A stretch of 56,621 bases of DNA, from NCBI GenBank assembly GCA_014379905.1, contig JACMKX010000036.1, positions 1 through 56,621 on the forward strand, written 5' to 3'. Below the pieces are notes generated by a model. The model ran no database searches, was not told the DNA's origin, and saw only the letters and a program-made list of their open reading frames with translations. The translations under genes were made by a program, and so were the position numbers. The stretch comes from Ferruginibacter sp. (GTDB taxonomy: Bacteria; Bacteroidota; Bacteroidia; Chitinophagales; Chitinophagaceae). Numbering within the stretch: the stretch's first letter is position 1; each line of letters opens with the position of its first letter. Shown here in pieces: positions 1 through 8,268 of this stretch.

Positions 1-2619
1 AACGATGGTATCACCAGTGCCGAATGGCAGGTAAATAAAAATTTAGATTTTGCTTTATCAGACAGGCATATGTTGGGCATTTATCCCGGTGAAATCGGGA
101 GCAGCGAGATATTTTTAAGTGAAGATGATTCATTCAAAGGCGCTTTAATAGTGGGCTTGGGGAGCCTTCATTCATTTACTGCATATGAATTAACACAAAC
201 GGTTCAGCAGGGAGTGAGTAAATACCTGTTGGATATAACCCGGCAGGGAAATGATGCACCCGAAAAAACAGGATTGTCTGCTTTACTGGTAGGAAGCGGT
301 TATGGCGGTTTGTCTATTGAAAACGCCATTCGTGCCGTTATACAGGGCGTACAAAATGCCAATGCCAAAGTAAGTAAATTAAAAGAAGGGCCTCAGCGCA
401 TTATCGAACATTTGGAATTTGTGGAATTGTATGAAGACAACTCACTCAATTGTTTTTATTCCCTGCGCAAAGTGGCCATGGAAGAAGATCAGCAACTAAA
501 AGTAAAAGTGCCTGAAAGGATTGACAATGTTTTAGGCAAAAGAAAAAGGATCATTATGCGTTCCGGTGAAAACTGGTGGAACAGGATATCTGTAAGAAAG
601 GCTGATAAGATAATACAAAACGATAACAGGAGTTGCTTTGTGTTCAGTGCTTCTACCGGTGCGGCAAGAGACCTGGAAAGAAATATTTATATCAATCCTG
701 CACTGGTAAAAGACATACTGGATGATATTTCTACCAATAACAACTGGAGCAGGGATCTTGCCAAAACAATTTTTGAATTGCTGATACCCAATGATTTTAA
801 AGAGCACCTCAAAAGAAGAAGCAACGCCAACTGGATACTGGATAAAGATACGGCTGCCTATCCCTGGGAGTTGCTGCAGGACAGCGTTTCAGACGCAAGG
901 CCACTATGTGTGAATGCGGGCATGATAAGGCAGTTGAGCGAAAAGGAAAGTGCTTTCCGGATTAATACCGTTGCCGTTAATAATGCACTCGTGGTAGGCG
1001 ATCCTTTCCTGGCGGGTTTCATAACACAATTACCAGGAGCCTTTGCTGAAGCGGAAATGGTAGCGGGTGTGTTTAAAAATGAAAAATTCGATACAACAGT
1101 AAGTCTTCAGGAAAAATCTTCCCAGATAATAAAAAAAATGTTTTCACAGGATTATAAGATCATTCACCTGGCGGGGCATGGTTTGTTCAATGCAGATGAA
1201 CCGGATGCATCGGGGATGGTAATAGGGAAAAATGTATTCCTTACAACCGCAGAAATTGCACAGATGAGTGCTGTGCCCGAATTTGTTTTTGTAAACTGTT
1301 GTTTTCTCGGTAAAACAGATTCACAGGCAGAAGCTTTATACCAACAGCGGTATAAACTTGCAGCCAGTATCGGTGTGCAATTGATAAGAAATGGAGTTAG
1401 AGCTGTAGTGGTGGCAGGCTGGGCTATTGATGATTCAGCAGCACTTGAATTTGCAAATATATTTTACAGCCGGATGTTTGGCGGCGACAATTTTGGGGAT
1501 GCTGTGCGCAAAGCAAGGCGCAGTTGCTATGATAAGTTTGGAGAAGGAAATAATACCTGGGGTGCTTATCAATGTTACGGTGATCCCTTTTACCAGTTTG
1601 ATGTGCGCAATAGCAGTGCAGCAGCAAAAGAAAGGTACGTAGTGCCCGAAGAGGCAGAGATAGACCTTGCCAACCTGCGCACCGGTATGGAAATGGGTGT
1701 TGAAGCTGATAAAAAAGTATTGGATAAATTGTATAACATCAGCAGGGAAATAGATGAGTGTGGTATTCGTAACGCAGCTATAACGGAGCGGGAAGCATTT
1801 ATTTATGCTGACCTGTTCATGAATGAGGAAGCTATCGCAAAATTTGACAGCCTGCTGGTGATGGAACAGGCTTCTTTTTATGTATCCACCCTGGAAGTAT
1901 TTTGCAACTGCAAAGCAAAAAAAGCCGTGGCGGATTTTAAAAGTAAAAAATTACAAGCTCCTGCTGCTGTAACAGCTATTAATAAGGTGATCGGCGAATT
2001 GGAAAACCTGCTTTACATCAGCCCTACTGCAGAACGTTTTAATTTATTAGGTAGTACGCACAAACGTAAGTCTTTGTTATCGGGCAGTGTTGCAGCCAAA
2101 AAGAAAATACTGGCAACTGCAGCAGGATACTATCATGCTGCTTATGAAAAAGCCGGCGACGAAAATAAAATATACCCGCTTACGAACTGGTATATTGTTG
2201 AAAGCCTGCTGGTATTGCTGGGCGACAGGAAATGGAATGATGAAATAAAATCGGGCAAGGAAAAATATAGTTTGCCGGCTTTAAAAGAAGCGCTGGCAGC
2301 ATTAAAGGCAGCAAAAGAAAAACTTTTTAGCCGCAGGCGCGCTGTCAGATCTTACGATGAACAGATCGCCTTGGTGAATATCCGCTTATGTGAACTGGTG
2401 CTGGATTCCAAAACGGCGAAGCAGGCTGACTGGGATGATTTACTGTTGCAATACAGGAAAACATGGATGAGATTAGGATCAGATGCAAAGAAGAGATCAG
2501 AAGTGGAACAGCTGGAGATCATCAGCGACGTGTTGGATGTTTCCACCGCGGCTGGATTATCATCCATCAAAAAAATGATCAGTAGTTTAAAGACCGGGTT
2601 GGAAAAAATGATTGATTGA
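1..2619 (+). CDS. CHAT-domain caspase-like protein, 5' end cut by window edge
   Basis: The frame is open from base 1, so the gene starts before the window; the first ATG at 70 is internal. Counting from that ATG, the CHAT (caspase HetF associated with TPRs) peptidase fold lies at about residues 240-515. Its catalytic pair is visible: His370 in HLAGHG and Cys410 in VNCC, followed by the typical end with AVVVAGW, a helix and a GDP motif. Before it is a region with an alpha/beta feel (GALIVGLG, then LLVGSGYGG) that I cannot assign with confidence. After it are about 330 helical residues rich in Ala, Lys and Glu, possibly TPR-like. CHAT proteins are cysteine peptidases often used in bacterial conflict or signalling systems; a target is not shown here. 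No partner gene is visible downstream, and any partner upstream is outside the window. The CHAT call is firm; the role is open. Confidence 0.85.
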   Translation, partial: NDGITSAEWQVNKNLDFALSDRHMLGIYPGEIGSSEIFLSEDDSFKGALIVGLGSLHSFTAYELTQTVQQGVSKYLLDITRQGNDAPEKTGLSALLVGSGYGGLSIENAIRAVIQGVQNANAKVSKLKEGPQRIIEHLEFVELYEDNSLNCFYSLRKVAMEEDQQLKVKVPERIDNVLGKRKRIIMRSGENWWNRISVRKADKIIQNDNRSCFVFSASTGAARDLERNIYINPALVKDILDDISTNNNWSRDLAKTIFELLIPNDFKEHLKRRSNANWILDKDTAAYPWELLQDSVSDARPLCVNAGMIRQLSEKESAFRINTVAVNNALVVGDPFLAGFITQLPGAFAEAEMVAGVFKNEKFDTTVSLQEKSSQIIKKMFSQDYKIIHLAGHGLFNADEPDASGMVIGKNVFLTTAEIAQMSAVPEFVFVNCCFLGKTDSQAEALYQQRYKLAASIGVQLIRNGVRAVVVAGWAIDDSAALEFANIFYSRMFGGDNFGDAVRKARRSCYDKFGEGNNTWGAYQCYGDPFYQFDVRNSSAAAKERYVVPEEAEIDLANLRTGMEMGVEADKKVLDKLYNISREIDECGIRNAAITEREAFIYADLFMNEEAIAKFDSLLVMEQASFYVSTLEVFCNCKAKKAVADFKSKKLQAPAAVTAINKVIGELENLLYISPTAERFNLLGSTHKRKSLLSGSVAAKKKILATAAGYYHAAYEKAGDENKIYPLTNWYIVESLLVLLGDRKWNDEIKSGKEKYSLPALKEALAALKAAKEKLFSRRRAVRSYDEQIALVNIRLCELVLDSKTAKQADWDDLLLQYRKTWMRLGSDAKKRSEVEQLEIISDVLDVSTAAGLSSIKKMISSLKTGLEKMID

Positions 2620-2632
2620 TTTCATTATTCCG

Positions 2633-2697
2633 ACCCGGTTGAGCTGAGTGAGTCACTGTCTTGCGGTGACTCACTCAGCTCACTCAGCCTACCGGGT
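2633..2697. repeat. Nested hairpin with loop shared with 31211-31286; likely bidirectional terminator
   Basis: Inner arms 2641-2656 and 2666-2681 pair perfectly over 16 bp around the loop TGTCTTGCG. An outer pair ACCCGGT (2633-2639) and ACCGGGT (2691-2697) encloses it. It sits between convergent genes. The core CACTGTCTTGCGGTGA recurs with one change in the hairpin at 31211-31286, which suggests a dispersed element and not only a terminator. Confidence 0.75.
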
Positions 2698-2724
2698 TTC
2701 AAACCAGGTAGGGGGGTAATACAA

Positions 2725-3291
2725 TCAATACCGCTCCTCATCATTCTTCCTGCTATGAAGGTTCAATTGTACTGTCCATCCTTCTACAGAATTAATGATC
2801 TCTATTTCGGCAATGAAATTTTTGTAGGCTCCTCCAGTTACAGCTGGTCTTAAACGACTTGATGTAAATCTTAAATCTTCTGTAGGATCTTCCATACTGC
2901 CATCAAAAGAAATTTTTTGGGAGCCGCCATTGAATTTTGTGCCTTTTACCTGGCGAAAAGTTTGTTTGTAAATTTTGGCAGCTTCTTTAAAACTTTCCCC
3001 CTCATACAATATAGCCTGGAAGCTGGCTGTAGTATCTTCTTTTGAATGAAAACGATAGATCACTGCGTGCGATGCCCCGGGAACAGTAACTGTTGAACGG
3101 TAAATTTCTCTTCCTTCATCAGCAGGCAGTTCATCTCCCTGGATCTGGTGATAATTGTTTTGAAAATTTTCAGTAATGTTGGCAACAGCCGCAGAAATGT
3201 TATTGCCCGGCAAAACTTTTTTGTAGAACTGGGCACGGGTTGTGCCGGTAAATAAAAACAGCGCTGCCCCAATGGTCAGTAATTTTTGCAT
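2725..3291 (-). CDS. Secreted protein of unknown function
   Basis: 188 residues. I place the start at 3291 because MQKLLTIGAALFLFTGTTRAQ is a clear signal peptide with cleavage after the AQ end. The longer open frame to 3474 adds 61 residues of non-signal sequence and would overlap the end of the next gene upstream. The mature part is polar with several Gly/Ser turns and no motif I recognise; an extracytoplasmic location is inferred from the signal alone. It lies 143 bp downstream of the YfcC-like carrier on the same strand and could be read with it, but the gap is wide. Confidence 0.7.
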   Translation of the reverse strand: MQKLLTIGAALFLFTGTTRAQFYKKVLPGNNISAAVANITENFQNNYHQIQGDELPADEGREIYRSTVTVPGASHAVIYRFHSKEDTTASFQAILYEGESFKEAAKIYKQTFRQVKGTKFNGGSQKISFDGSMEDPTEDLRFTSSRLRPAVTGGAYKNFIAEIEIINSVEGWTVQLNLHSRKNDEERY

Positions 3292-3434
3292 AGCTTCAGC
3301 TTTAGATTTGGTTTCAATGGCAAGATAACAGATAAGCCCCCTTTTTATTATGTGGAAATCGTTAAATAGTAATCCCCACCTGTTAATAAACAAATGCTGG
3401 TAATTATAATCCGAATGATTATGAAACGTTTTGC

Positions 3435-4934
3435 CTATTTTAAATAGATACCGATCACCAGGCAGGCCGCACATACTGCAAAAAGAATGATGATGAGTGG
3501 ATAAATGAATTTCAACCAGGCTTTGATATTTCCGTGGCTTATGGCGAGGGCTGGCAATATTAAACCTGTAGGCGCAATAAAACCCATGATGCCCATCCCA
3601 AATAAGTAAGCATTTACTATTTCACGCCCGGGCACATTTACCATAATGGCCAGCGAACCCATGATGGGCATGGTAAGCACCGCCATACCGGATGAGGAAG
3701 AAATAAATAAAGTAAAGAGCAGGTACATCACCAGCATCATCACAATAAACAAGGCCGGCGGCATAGAGCTGGTGAGGTTGGCCGCGTTGTAAATAATGGT
3801 ATCACTGATATTTCCATCATTCAATACAATAGATACACCACGGGCTACACCTATAATAAATGCTACAGAAAGCAATCCTTCTGCACCCTTTATAAATTGT
3901 TCCATGAAGAGTGATTCATTTAACCGGGTAATAATGGCGAGTAAAATAGCAGCACCTAAAAACAGGGCAGACATTTCCAGCAACCACCATTCTTCTTTTA
4001 CTACCCCATAGATCATCACTGCAAAAGTGGCAAAGAACAATAAGAGTAATAATTTGTTGCGGGTGCTGAGTTTATGATGATCATTGCTGTGAAGAGGTAT
4101 CGCATTCATCACGGCATCGTCATTAAAGCCATACAGGAAAGATTTTGTAGGATCCTTTTTAACTTTCTGTGCATACCGCACGGTATACCATATAAAAATA
4201 CCTGTGGTTAGCACAAACATGATGAGCCGCTCTGTTAAGCCATCTGCCCAGCTTACCCCTGCCGCATTGGAGGCAATGATGGTAGCAAAAGGATTGGTGA
4301 AAGAAGCCAGGGTTCCTATCTGCGTGCCGCCGAATATAACGGCAACGGGTACCAGCAGATCGTAACCAGCCGCCAGGAAGATGGGTATGAGGATAGGGTA
4401 GAATACAAAACCTTCTTCTGCCATACCATAAGAGGCTCCGCCGAGCGCAAATAAAAATGTAAGGATGATGATAATCCATGATTCGTTTCCTTTCATGGAT
4501 GATGACAAAGCTTTCACCCCTTCTATCATAGCGCCGCTTTCATTAAATACCTGCATAAAACCACCAATGACCAGGATAAATAATATAATATCGATGGAGT
4601 CATAGATACCTTTAATGGGTGCCTGCAAAACTTTTATGAATCCCTGTTTGGAAGAAGGCATTTTTTTATAGCTGCCCGGAACGGACACTGGCTTTTTTAT
4701 AGACCCTGATTCAAAATTGGCCAGTGGAATATTGATCTTAAGACTGTCCAGCGTTTGTTGTGTAAAAGGCAAGGCGGCATCTCCCGCAGGCCCATTGTAA
4801 GTAAAATTGGCGCCCCCTGTATAACTGAGCCTGTCGTACCTGCCCGATGGAATAAGCCAGGTAGCGAGGGCAGCTAAAACAATTACCAGCATTAAAATAC
4901 TGAGCGGCGACATCAGTTTTTTCTTTCTAGACAT
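3435..4934 (-). CDS. YfcC/DcuC-family membrane carrier
   Basis: 499 residues with about a dozen hydrophobic segments. The start MSRKKKLMSPLSILMLVIV is basic and then hydrophobic, as in YfcC family proteins, followed by the typical TWLIPSGRY and, after a periplasmic-looking loop, PIKGIYDSIDIILFILVIGG. Family features also include GGASYGMAEEGFVFYPI and, near the end, GMGIMGFIAPTGLILPALAI. The family includes C4-dicarboxylate and basic amino acid carriers; the substrate cannot be told here. The gene is divergent from the gene at 5005 with a 70-bp shared upstream region. Confidence 0.85.
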   Translation of the reverse strand: MSRKKKLMSPLSILMLVIVLAALATWLIPSGRYDRLSYTGGANFTYNGPAGDAALPFTQQTLDSLKINIPLANFESGSIKKPVSVPGSYKKMPSSKQGFIKVLQAPIKGIYDSIDIILFILVIGGFMQVFNESGAMIEGVKALSSSMKGNESWIIIILTFLFALGGASYGMAEEGFVFYPILIPIFLAAGYDLLVPVAVIFGGTQIGTLASFTNPFATIIASNAAGVSWADGLTERLIMFVLTTGIFIWYTVRYAQKVKKDPTKSFLYGFNDDAVMNAIPLHSNDHHKLSTRNKLLLLLFFATFAVMIYGVVKEEWWLLEMSALFLGAAILLAIITRLNESLFMEQFIKGAEGLLSVAFIIGVARGVSIVLNDGNISDTIIYNAANLTSSMPPALFIVMMLVMYLLFTLFISSSSGMAVLTMPIMGSLAIMVNVPGREIVNAYLFGMGIMGFIAPTGLILPALAISHGNIKAWLKFIYPLIIILFAVCAACLVIGIYLK

Positions 4935-5004
4935 ATCAGGGCTATTTGTGATTGAAGATATATTAGTTTGAATAATTATTTTTCCTTTTTACCAATACCG
5001 ATAA

Positions 5005-5505
5005 ATGAACTATTTTGCCGAAATGAATGCGGCTTCCGTAAAAGAAATAAAAACCGGCCTGGAACAACTCACACAAAAAGAGCTTGTAGAAGCCTGCCTG
5101 CGGCTGGTAAAGTTTAAAAAGGAAAACAAAGAATTGCTTACCTACCTTTTATTTGAGGAAGGAAATGAAGCCGGTTATATCAGCAATGTGAAAGAATCAC
5201 TGGCACTGCTTTTTGAAGATGTAAACCGCACCAATATCTACTTTGCCAAAAAAACATTGAGGAAGATCGTTCGCACTGCCAATAAATTTATTCGCTACAG
5301 CAAAGAGCCTACCACTGAGGCCGAGATCTTATTGTTTGTTACAGAAAAGATATTGGCCCTCAATTTAAATATGAAGAAAAATACTGCGCTGGAAAATATC
5401 TATCTTTCCATCGTCAAGAAGATCAGCAAAGCTGTTGCAGCTATGCACGAAGATTTGCAATACGATTACCTGCGCCAGCTAGATGCCATCATTGAAAACA
5501 GATAG
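5005..5505 (+). CDS. Conserved hypothetical cytoplasmic helical protein
   Basis: 166 residues, no signal peptide or membrane segment, rich in Lys, Leu and Glu, and almost entirely helical by eye. The N-terminal part EQLTQKELVEACLRLVKFKKENKELLTYLLF resembles small Bacteroidota proteins of unknown function. The ATG at 5005 is the first in frame. The stop is 4 bp before the ATG of the GH47-like gene at 5510, so the two are probably co-transcribed. I see no functional motif. Confidence 0.75.
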   Translation: MNYFAEMNAASVKEIKTGLEQLTQKELVEACLRLVKFKKENKELLTYLLFEEGNEAGYISNVKESLALLFEDVNRTNIYFAKKTLRKIVRTANKFIRYSKEPTTEAEILLFVTEKILALNLNMKKNTALENIYLSIVKKISKAVAAMHEDLQYDYLRQLDAIIENR

Positions 5506-5509
5506 TTAT

Positions 5510-6883
5510 ATGAACAAGATATTTTTATTTTCTTTTTTATGTATGACCTGCTGCATAAATGGGCAGGCGCAGCCCCAAGCTGCCTTTACTCTAGCAATGA
5601 AAGACGAAATGATCACTAAGGTAAAAGGCGCTGCGAGCCATGCCTGGGCAGGTTATATGGCCCATGCCTGGAAAATGGATGACCTGGAACCGCTGACAAA
5701 AAAAGGAAAGAACTGGTATAAGCATTCAATGCTCATGACAGCAGTTGATGCCTTTGATAGTTTTGTGATGATGGGCCTTACAGAAGAAGCAGAGCAGGCC
5801 AAAGACCTTATATTTACAGCAGTACATTATGATATTGATAATGAAGTACAGGTGTTTGAAGTGACCATTCGTGTATTGGCCGGATTGATAACAGCTTATG
5901 AAAAAGAGGGCAATCCAATCTTTCTAAAACTGGCAAAAGACCTTGGCGACAGGATGATGCCCGCCTTCAATACACCTACAGGTATGCCTTACCGGTACGT
6001 GAATTTGCGAACCGGTAGAATAAGAGATAGCATCAATAATCCTGCAGAGATAGGAACATTAATGATGGAGTTTGGCCAGTTGAGCAGGCATACAGGCAAC
6101 AATAAATATTACGCTGCTGCTAAAAAAGCCATCATGGCAGTTTATAATAAAAGAAGCCGGATCGGCCTGGCAGGTGAAGGGATCAATGTTGTCACGGGGA
6201 AGTGGACAAGCACACGTTCTCATATCAGTGGATATATTGATTCTTATTATGAATACCTGTACAAAAGCTGGTTACTTTTTGGCGATAAAGATTTTAAAAA
6301 GGCATTTAAAGTACATAACAGCTCGCTAAAAAAATACTTGCCTGTAAATACAGCTAACGGAACTTTTATGCGGGTAGTGGATATGAATACCGGCAAACAA
6401 CTGGCCACCACTTATGGAGCGCTGGATGCATTTTACGCCGGCCTGTGTGCATTTGCCGGGGATGTAAAAACTGCAAAGCCTATACAGGAAGCGAATTATT
6501 ACATGTGGACAAAATTTGGACTAGAACCGGAAGAATTTGATTTTTCCAATGACAGCATCCGTTCTGCCTCTTATATATTGAGACCGGAAAATATCGAAAG
6601 CTGTTTTTATCTCTACCGTAAAACCAAAGATGATAAATATTTATGGATGGGGAAAAGAATGGTAGACGACATTATTCAATATTGCAAAACAGGCGATGCT
6701 TATGCTTCCTTAAAAGATGTGGTTACAAAAGAAAAAGCGAATTCAATGCAAAGCTTTTTCTTTGCGGAGACGTTGAAGTATGCTTATTTATTATTTGCAG
6801 AAGAAACTGCATTTAATTTGCAAAAGGAAGTGTTTAATACAGAAGCACACCCGTTTAAAATTATAGAATCAAAAAAGCAATGA
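5510..6883 (+). CDS. Secreted GH47 alpha-mannosidase-like glycoside hydrolase
   Basis: 457 residues from the ATG at 5510, which gives a signal peptide (MNKIFLFSFLCMTCCINGQAQ); an in-frame start 27 bp upstream overlaps the previous gene and adds polar residues. The (alpha/alpha)7-barrel pattern of family GH47 is visible throughout: AWAGYMAHAWKMDDLEPL, VDAFDSFVMMGL, VFEVTIRVLAGLITAYE, FNTPTGMPYRYVNLRTG, AEIGTLMMEF, IDSYYEYLYKSWLLFG, LRPENIESCFYLYRKTKD, SFFFAETLKYAYLLFAE and FNTEAHP. The family cleaves alpha-1,2-linked mannose in a calcium-dependent inverting reaction. GH47 is best known from eukaryotic glycan trimming and is less common in bacteria. The signal peptide places it outside the cytoplasm. 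Its stop overlaps the next start by 4 bp (ATGA), so translation is likely coupled to the Mur-ligase-like gene. Confidence 0.88.
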   Translation: MNKIFLFSFLCMTCCINGQAQPQAAFTLAMKDEMITKVKGAASHAWAGYMAHAWKMDDLEPLTKKGKNWYKHSMLMTAVDAFDSFVMMGLTEEAEQAKDLIFTAVHYDIDNEVQVFEVTIRVLAGLITAYEKEGNPIFLKLAKDLGDRMMPAFNTPTGMPYRYVNLRTGRIRDSINNPAEIGTLMMEFGQLSRHTGNNKYYAAAKKAIMAVYNKRSRIGLAGEGINVVTGKWTSTRSHISGYIDSYYEYLYKSWLLFGDKDFKKAFKVHNSSLKKYLPVNTANGTFMRVVDMNTGKQLATTYGALDAFYAGLCAFAGDVKTAKPIQEANYYMWTKFGLEPEEFDFSNDSIRSASYILRPENIESCFYLYRKTKDDKYLWMGKRMVDDIIQYCKTGDAYASLKDVVTKEKANSMQSFFFAETLKYAYLLFAEETAFNLQKEVFNTEAHPFKIIESKKQ

Positions 6884-8259
6884 TACAGTCTATAGATCAG
6901 TTTAAAAACGTTTTTTTTATTGGGGTAGCCGGCGTAGGTATGAGCGCAATAGCTCAATGGCTGGCCGGCGAGGGCAAAATAGTATATGGTAGTGACCGTT
7001 ATTTTGTACCCGGCCAAACAAATGAAACAAAAGAAAAACTGGAAGCAGCAGGCATACAATGTTTTTTACAGGATGGGCAGGGTATAACTAATGAAACAGA
7101 ACTGGTAGTGGTTTCAACAGCAATTGAAGATACGGTAGCGGAAGTACAGAAGGCCATGCAACTTAATATTCCGATCGTAAGACGGAGTGAATTGCTGGCT
7201 ATGATCGCAAAAAGTAAAAAAACAATTGCTGTAGGCGGCACATCCGGCAAAAGTACAACGAGTGCCATGCTTTTTCAAATAATGGAACAGGCAGGTATGT
7301 CTCCGGGAATAATAAGCGGCGCAGGCCTTGTAAGCATTATTAAAGAAGGGAAGATAGGGAATGCTAAAAATGGTGATGGAGAATGGTTGATCATAGAAGC
7401 GGATGAAAGCGATGGCTCAATTGTTCAATATACCCCGGAAATTGGTTTGCTGCTTAATGTTGATAAGGATCACCAGGAGATTGATGAACTGATGCAACTG
7501 TTTGGTACATTCAAAAAAAATACAACGGAATTATTTATAGTAAATCAATCCAATGCGCTGGCAAAACAATTGTCGTCAGGTATAAAATGTGATTTTTCTT
7601 CTGAGTCATCTTCCGGCGCAGGATACACTGCATCCAATTTTCAGCAGTATGGAATGACCATTCAGTTTACCATCAACGATCACTCTTTTAGCCTGAACAC
7701 CGTAGGCAAACACAATATGGAGAATGCACTGGCAGCAGTAGCAGTAGCCCACGGACTAGGTGTAGACTATACCGTTGCGGCAGCAGCATTAAAAGATTAT
7801 CAGGGTATTTATCGCCGCCACCAGTTGCTCGGTGTAAAAAATGGTATAACAGTTATTGATGATTATGCGCACAATCCAGCTAAATGTGCAGCATCCATTA
7901 TGGCCTGCCAGCCTATTGCCCATAAAGTGGTTGCGTGGTTTCAGCCGCATGGATATGGCCCTACCAGGTTTTTACGAAATGATTTTGTAAAAGAAATTGC
8001 AGCTGCGCTGAGGCCAGAGGATGAAATTTGGATGAGCGAAATTTTTTATGCAGGTGGAACGGCAGTTAAGGATATTTCGGCCAATGACCTTATCAATGAT
8101 ATTAAAGCTTTGGGAAAAAATGCTTTTTTTGTAGAAGACAGGAACCGCTTTTTAGAAACAGTAAAGCCTCACCTGGGAAAGAATGCAGTACTGCTTTTAA
8201 TGGGAGCAAGAGATCCGGGCCTGGAGGCTTTCAGTAAAAATATATGGGAGCAGTTGTAA
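6880..8259 (+). CDS. Divergent Mur ligase family protein, MurC-like
   Basis: 459 residues with Mur ligase layout: N-terminal nucleotide-binding fold (FFIGVAGVGMSAIAQWL, then YGSDR), central ATPase and C-terminal ligase domain (HNPAKCAASI, GARDPGLEAF). The P-loop at residues 119-127 is GGTSGKSTT, with Lys124, in place of the usual GTHGKTTT of MurC and Mpl. The following acidic motif IIEADESDGS and the VGKHNMENALAAVAVA stretch are typical. MurC adds L-alanine to UDP-N-acetylmuramate and Mpl reuses murein tripeptide; this protein is close to that group, but the altered P-loop and the location away from a division/wall cluster leave the substrate open. The start overlaps the GH47 stop; hutI follows after 9 bp, so the four genes probably form one transcript. 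Confidence 0.8.
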   Translation: MIQSIDQFKNVFFIGVAGVGMSAIAQWLAGEGKIVYGSDRYFVPGQTNETKEKLEAAGIQCFLQDGQGITNETELVVVSTAIEDTVAEVQKAMQLNIPIVRRSELLAMIAKSKKTIAVGGTSGKSTTSAMLFQIMEQAGMSPGIISGAGLVSIIKEGKIGNAKNGDGEWLIIEADESDGSIVQYTPEIGLLLNVDKDHQEIDELMQLFGTFKKNTTELFIVNQSNALAKQLSSGIKCDFSSESSSGAGYTASNFQQYGMTIQFTINDHSFSLNTVGKHNMENALAAVAVAHGLGVDYTVAAAALKDYQGIYRRHQLLGVKNGITVIDDYAHNPAKCAASIMACQPIAHKVVAWFQPHGYGPTRFLRNDFVKEIAAALRPEDEIWMSEIFYAGGTAVKDISANDLINDIKALGKNAFFVEDRNRFLETVKPHLGKNAVLLLMGARDPGLEAFSKNIWEQL

Positions 8260-8268
8260 AATTTTATC

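Noticed and set aside
3292..3474. Longer start for the secreted protein ending at 2725
   Set aside because: It would overlap the end of the YfcC-like gene by 40 bp and put 61 residues before a perfect signal peptide.
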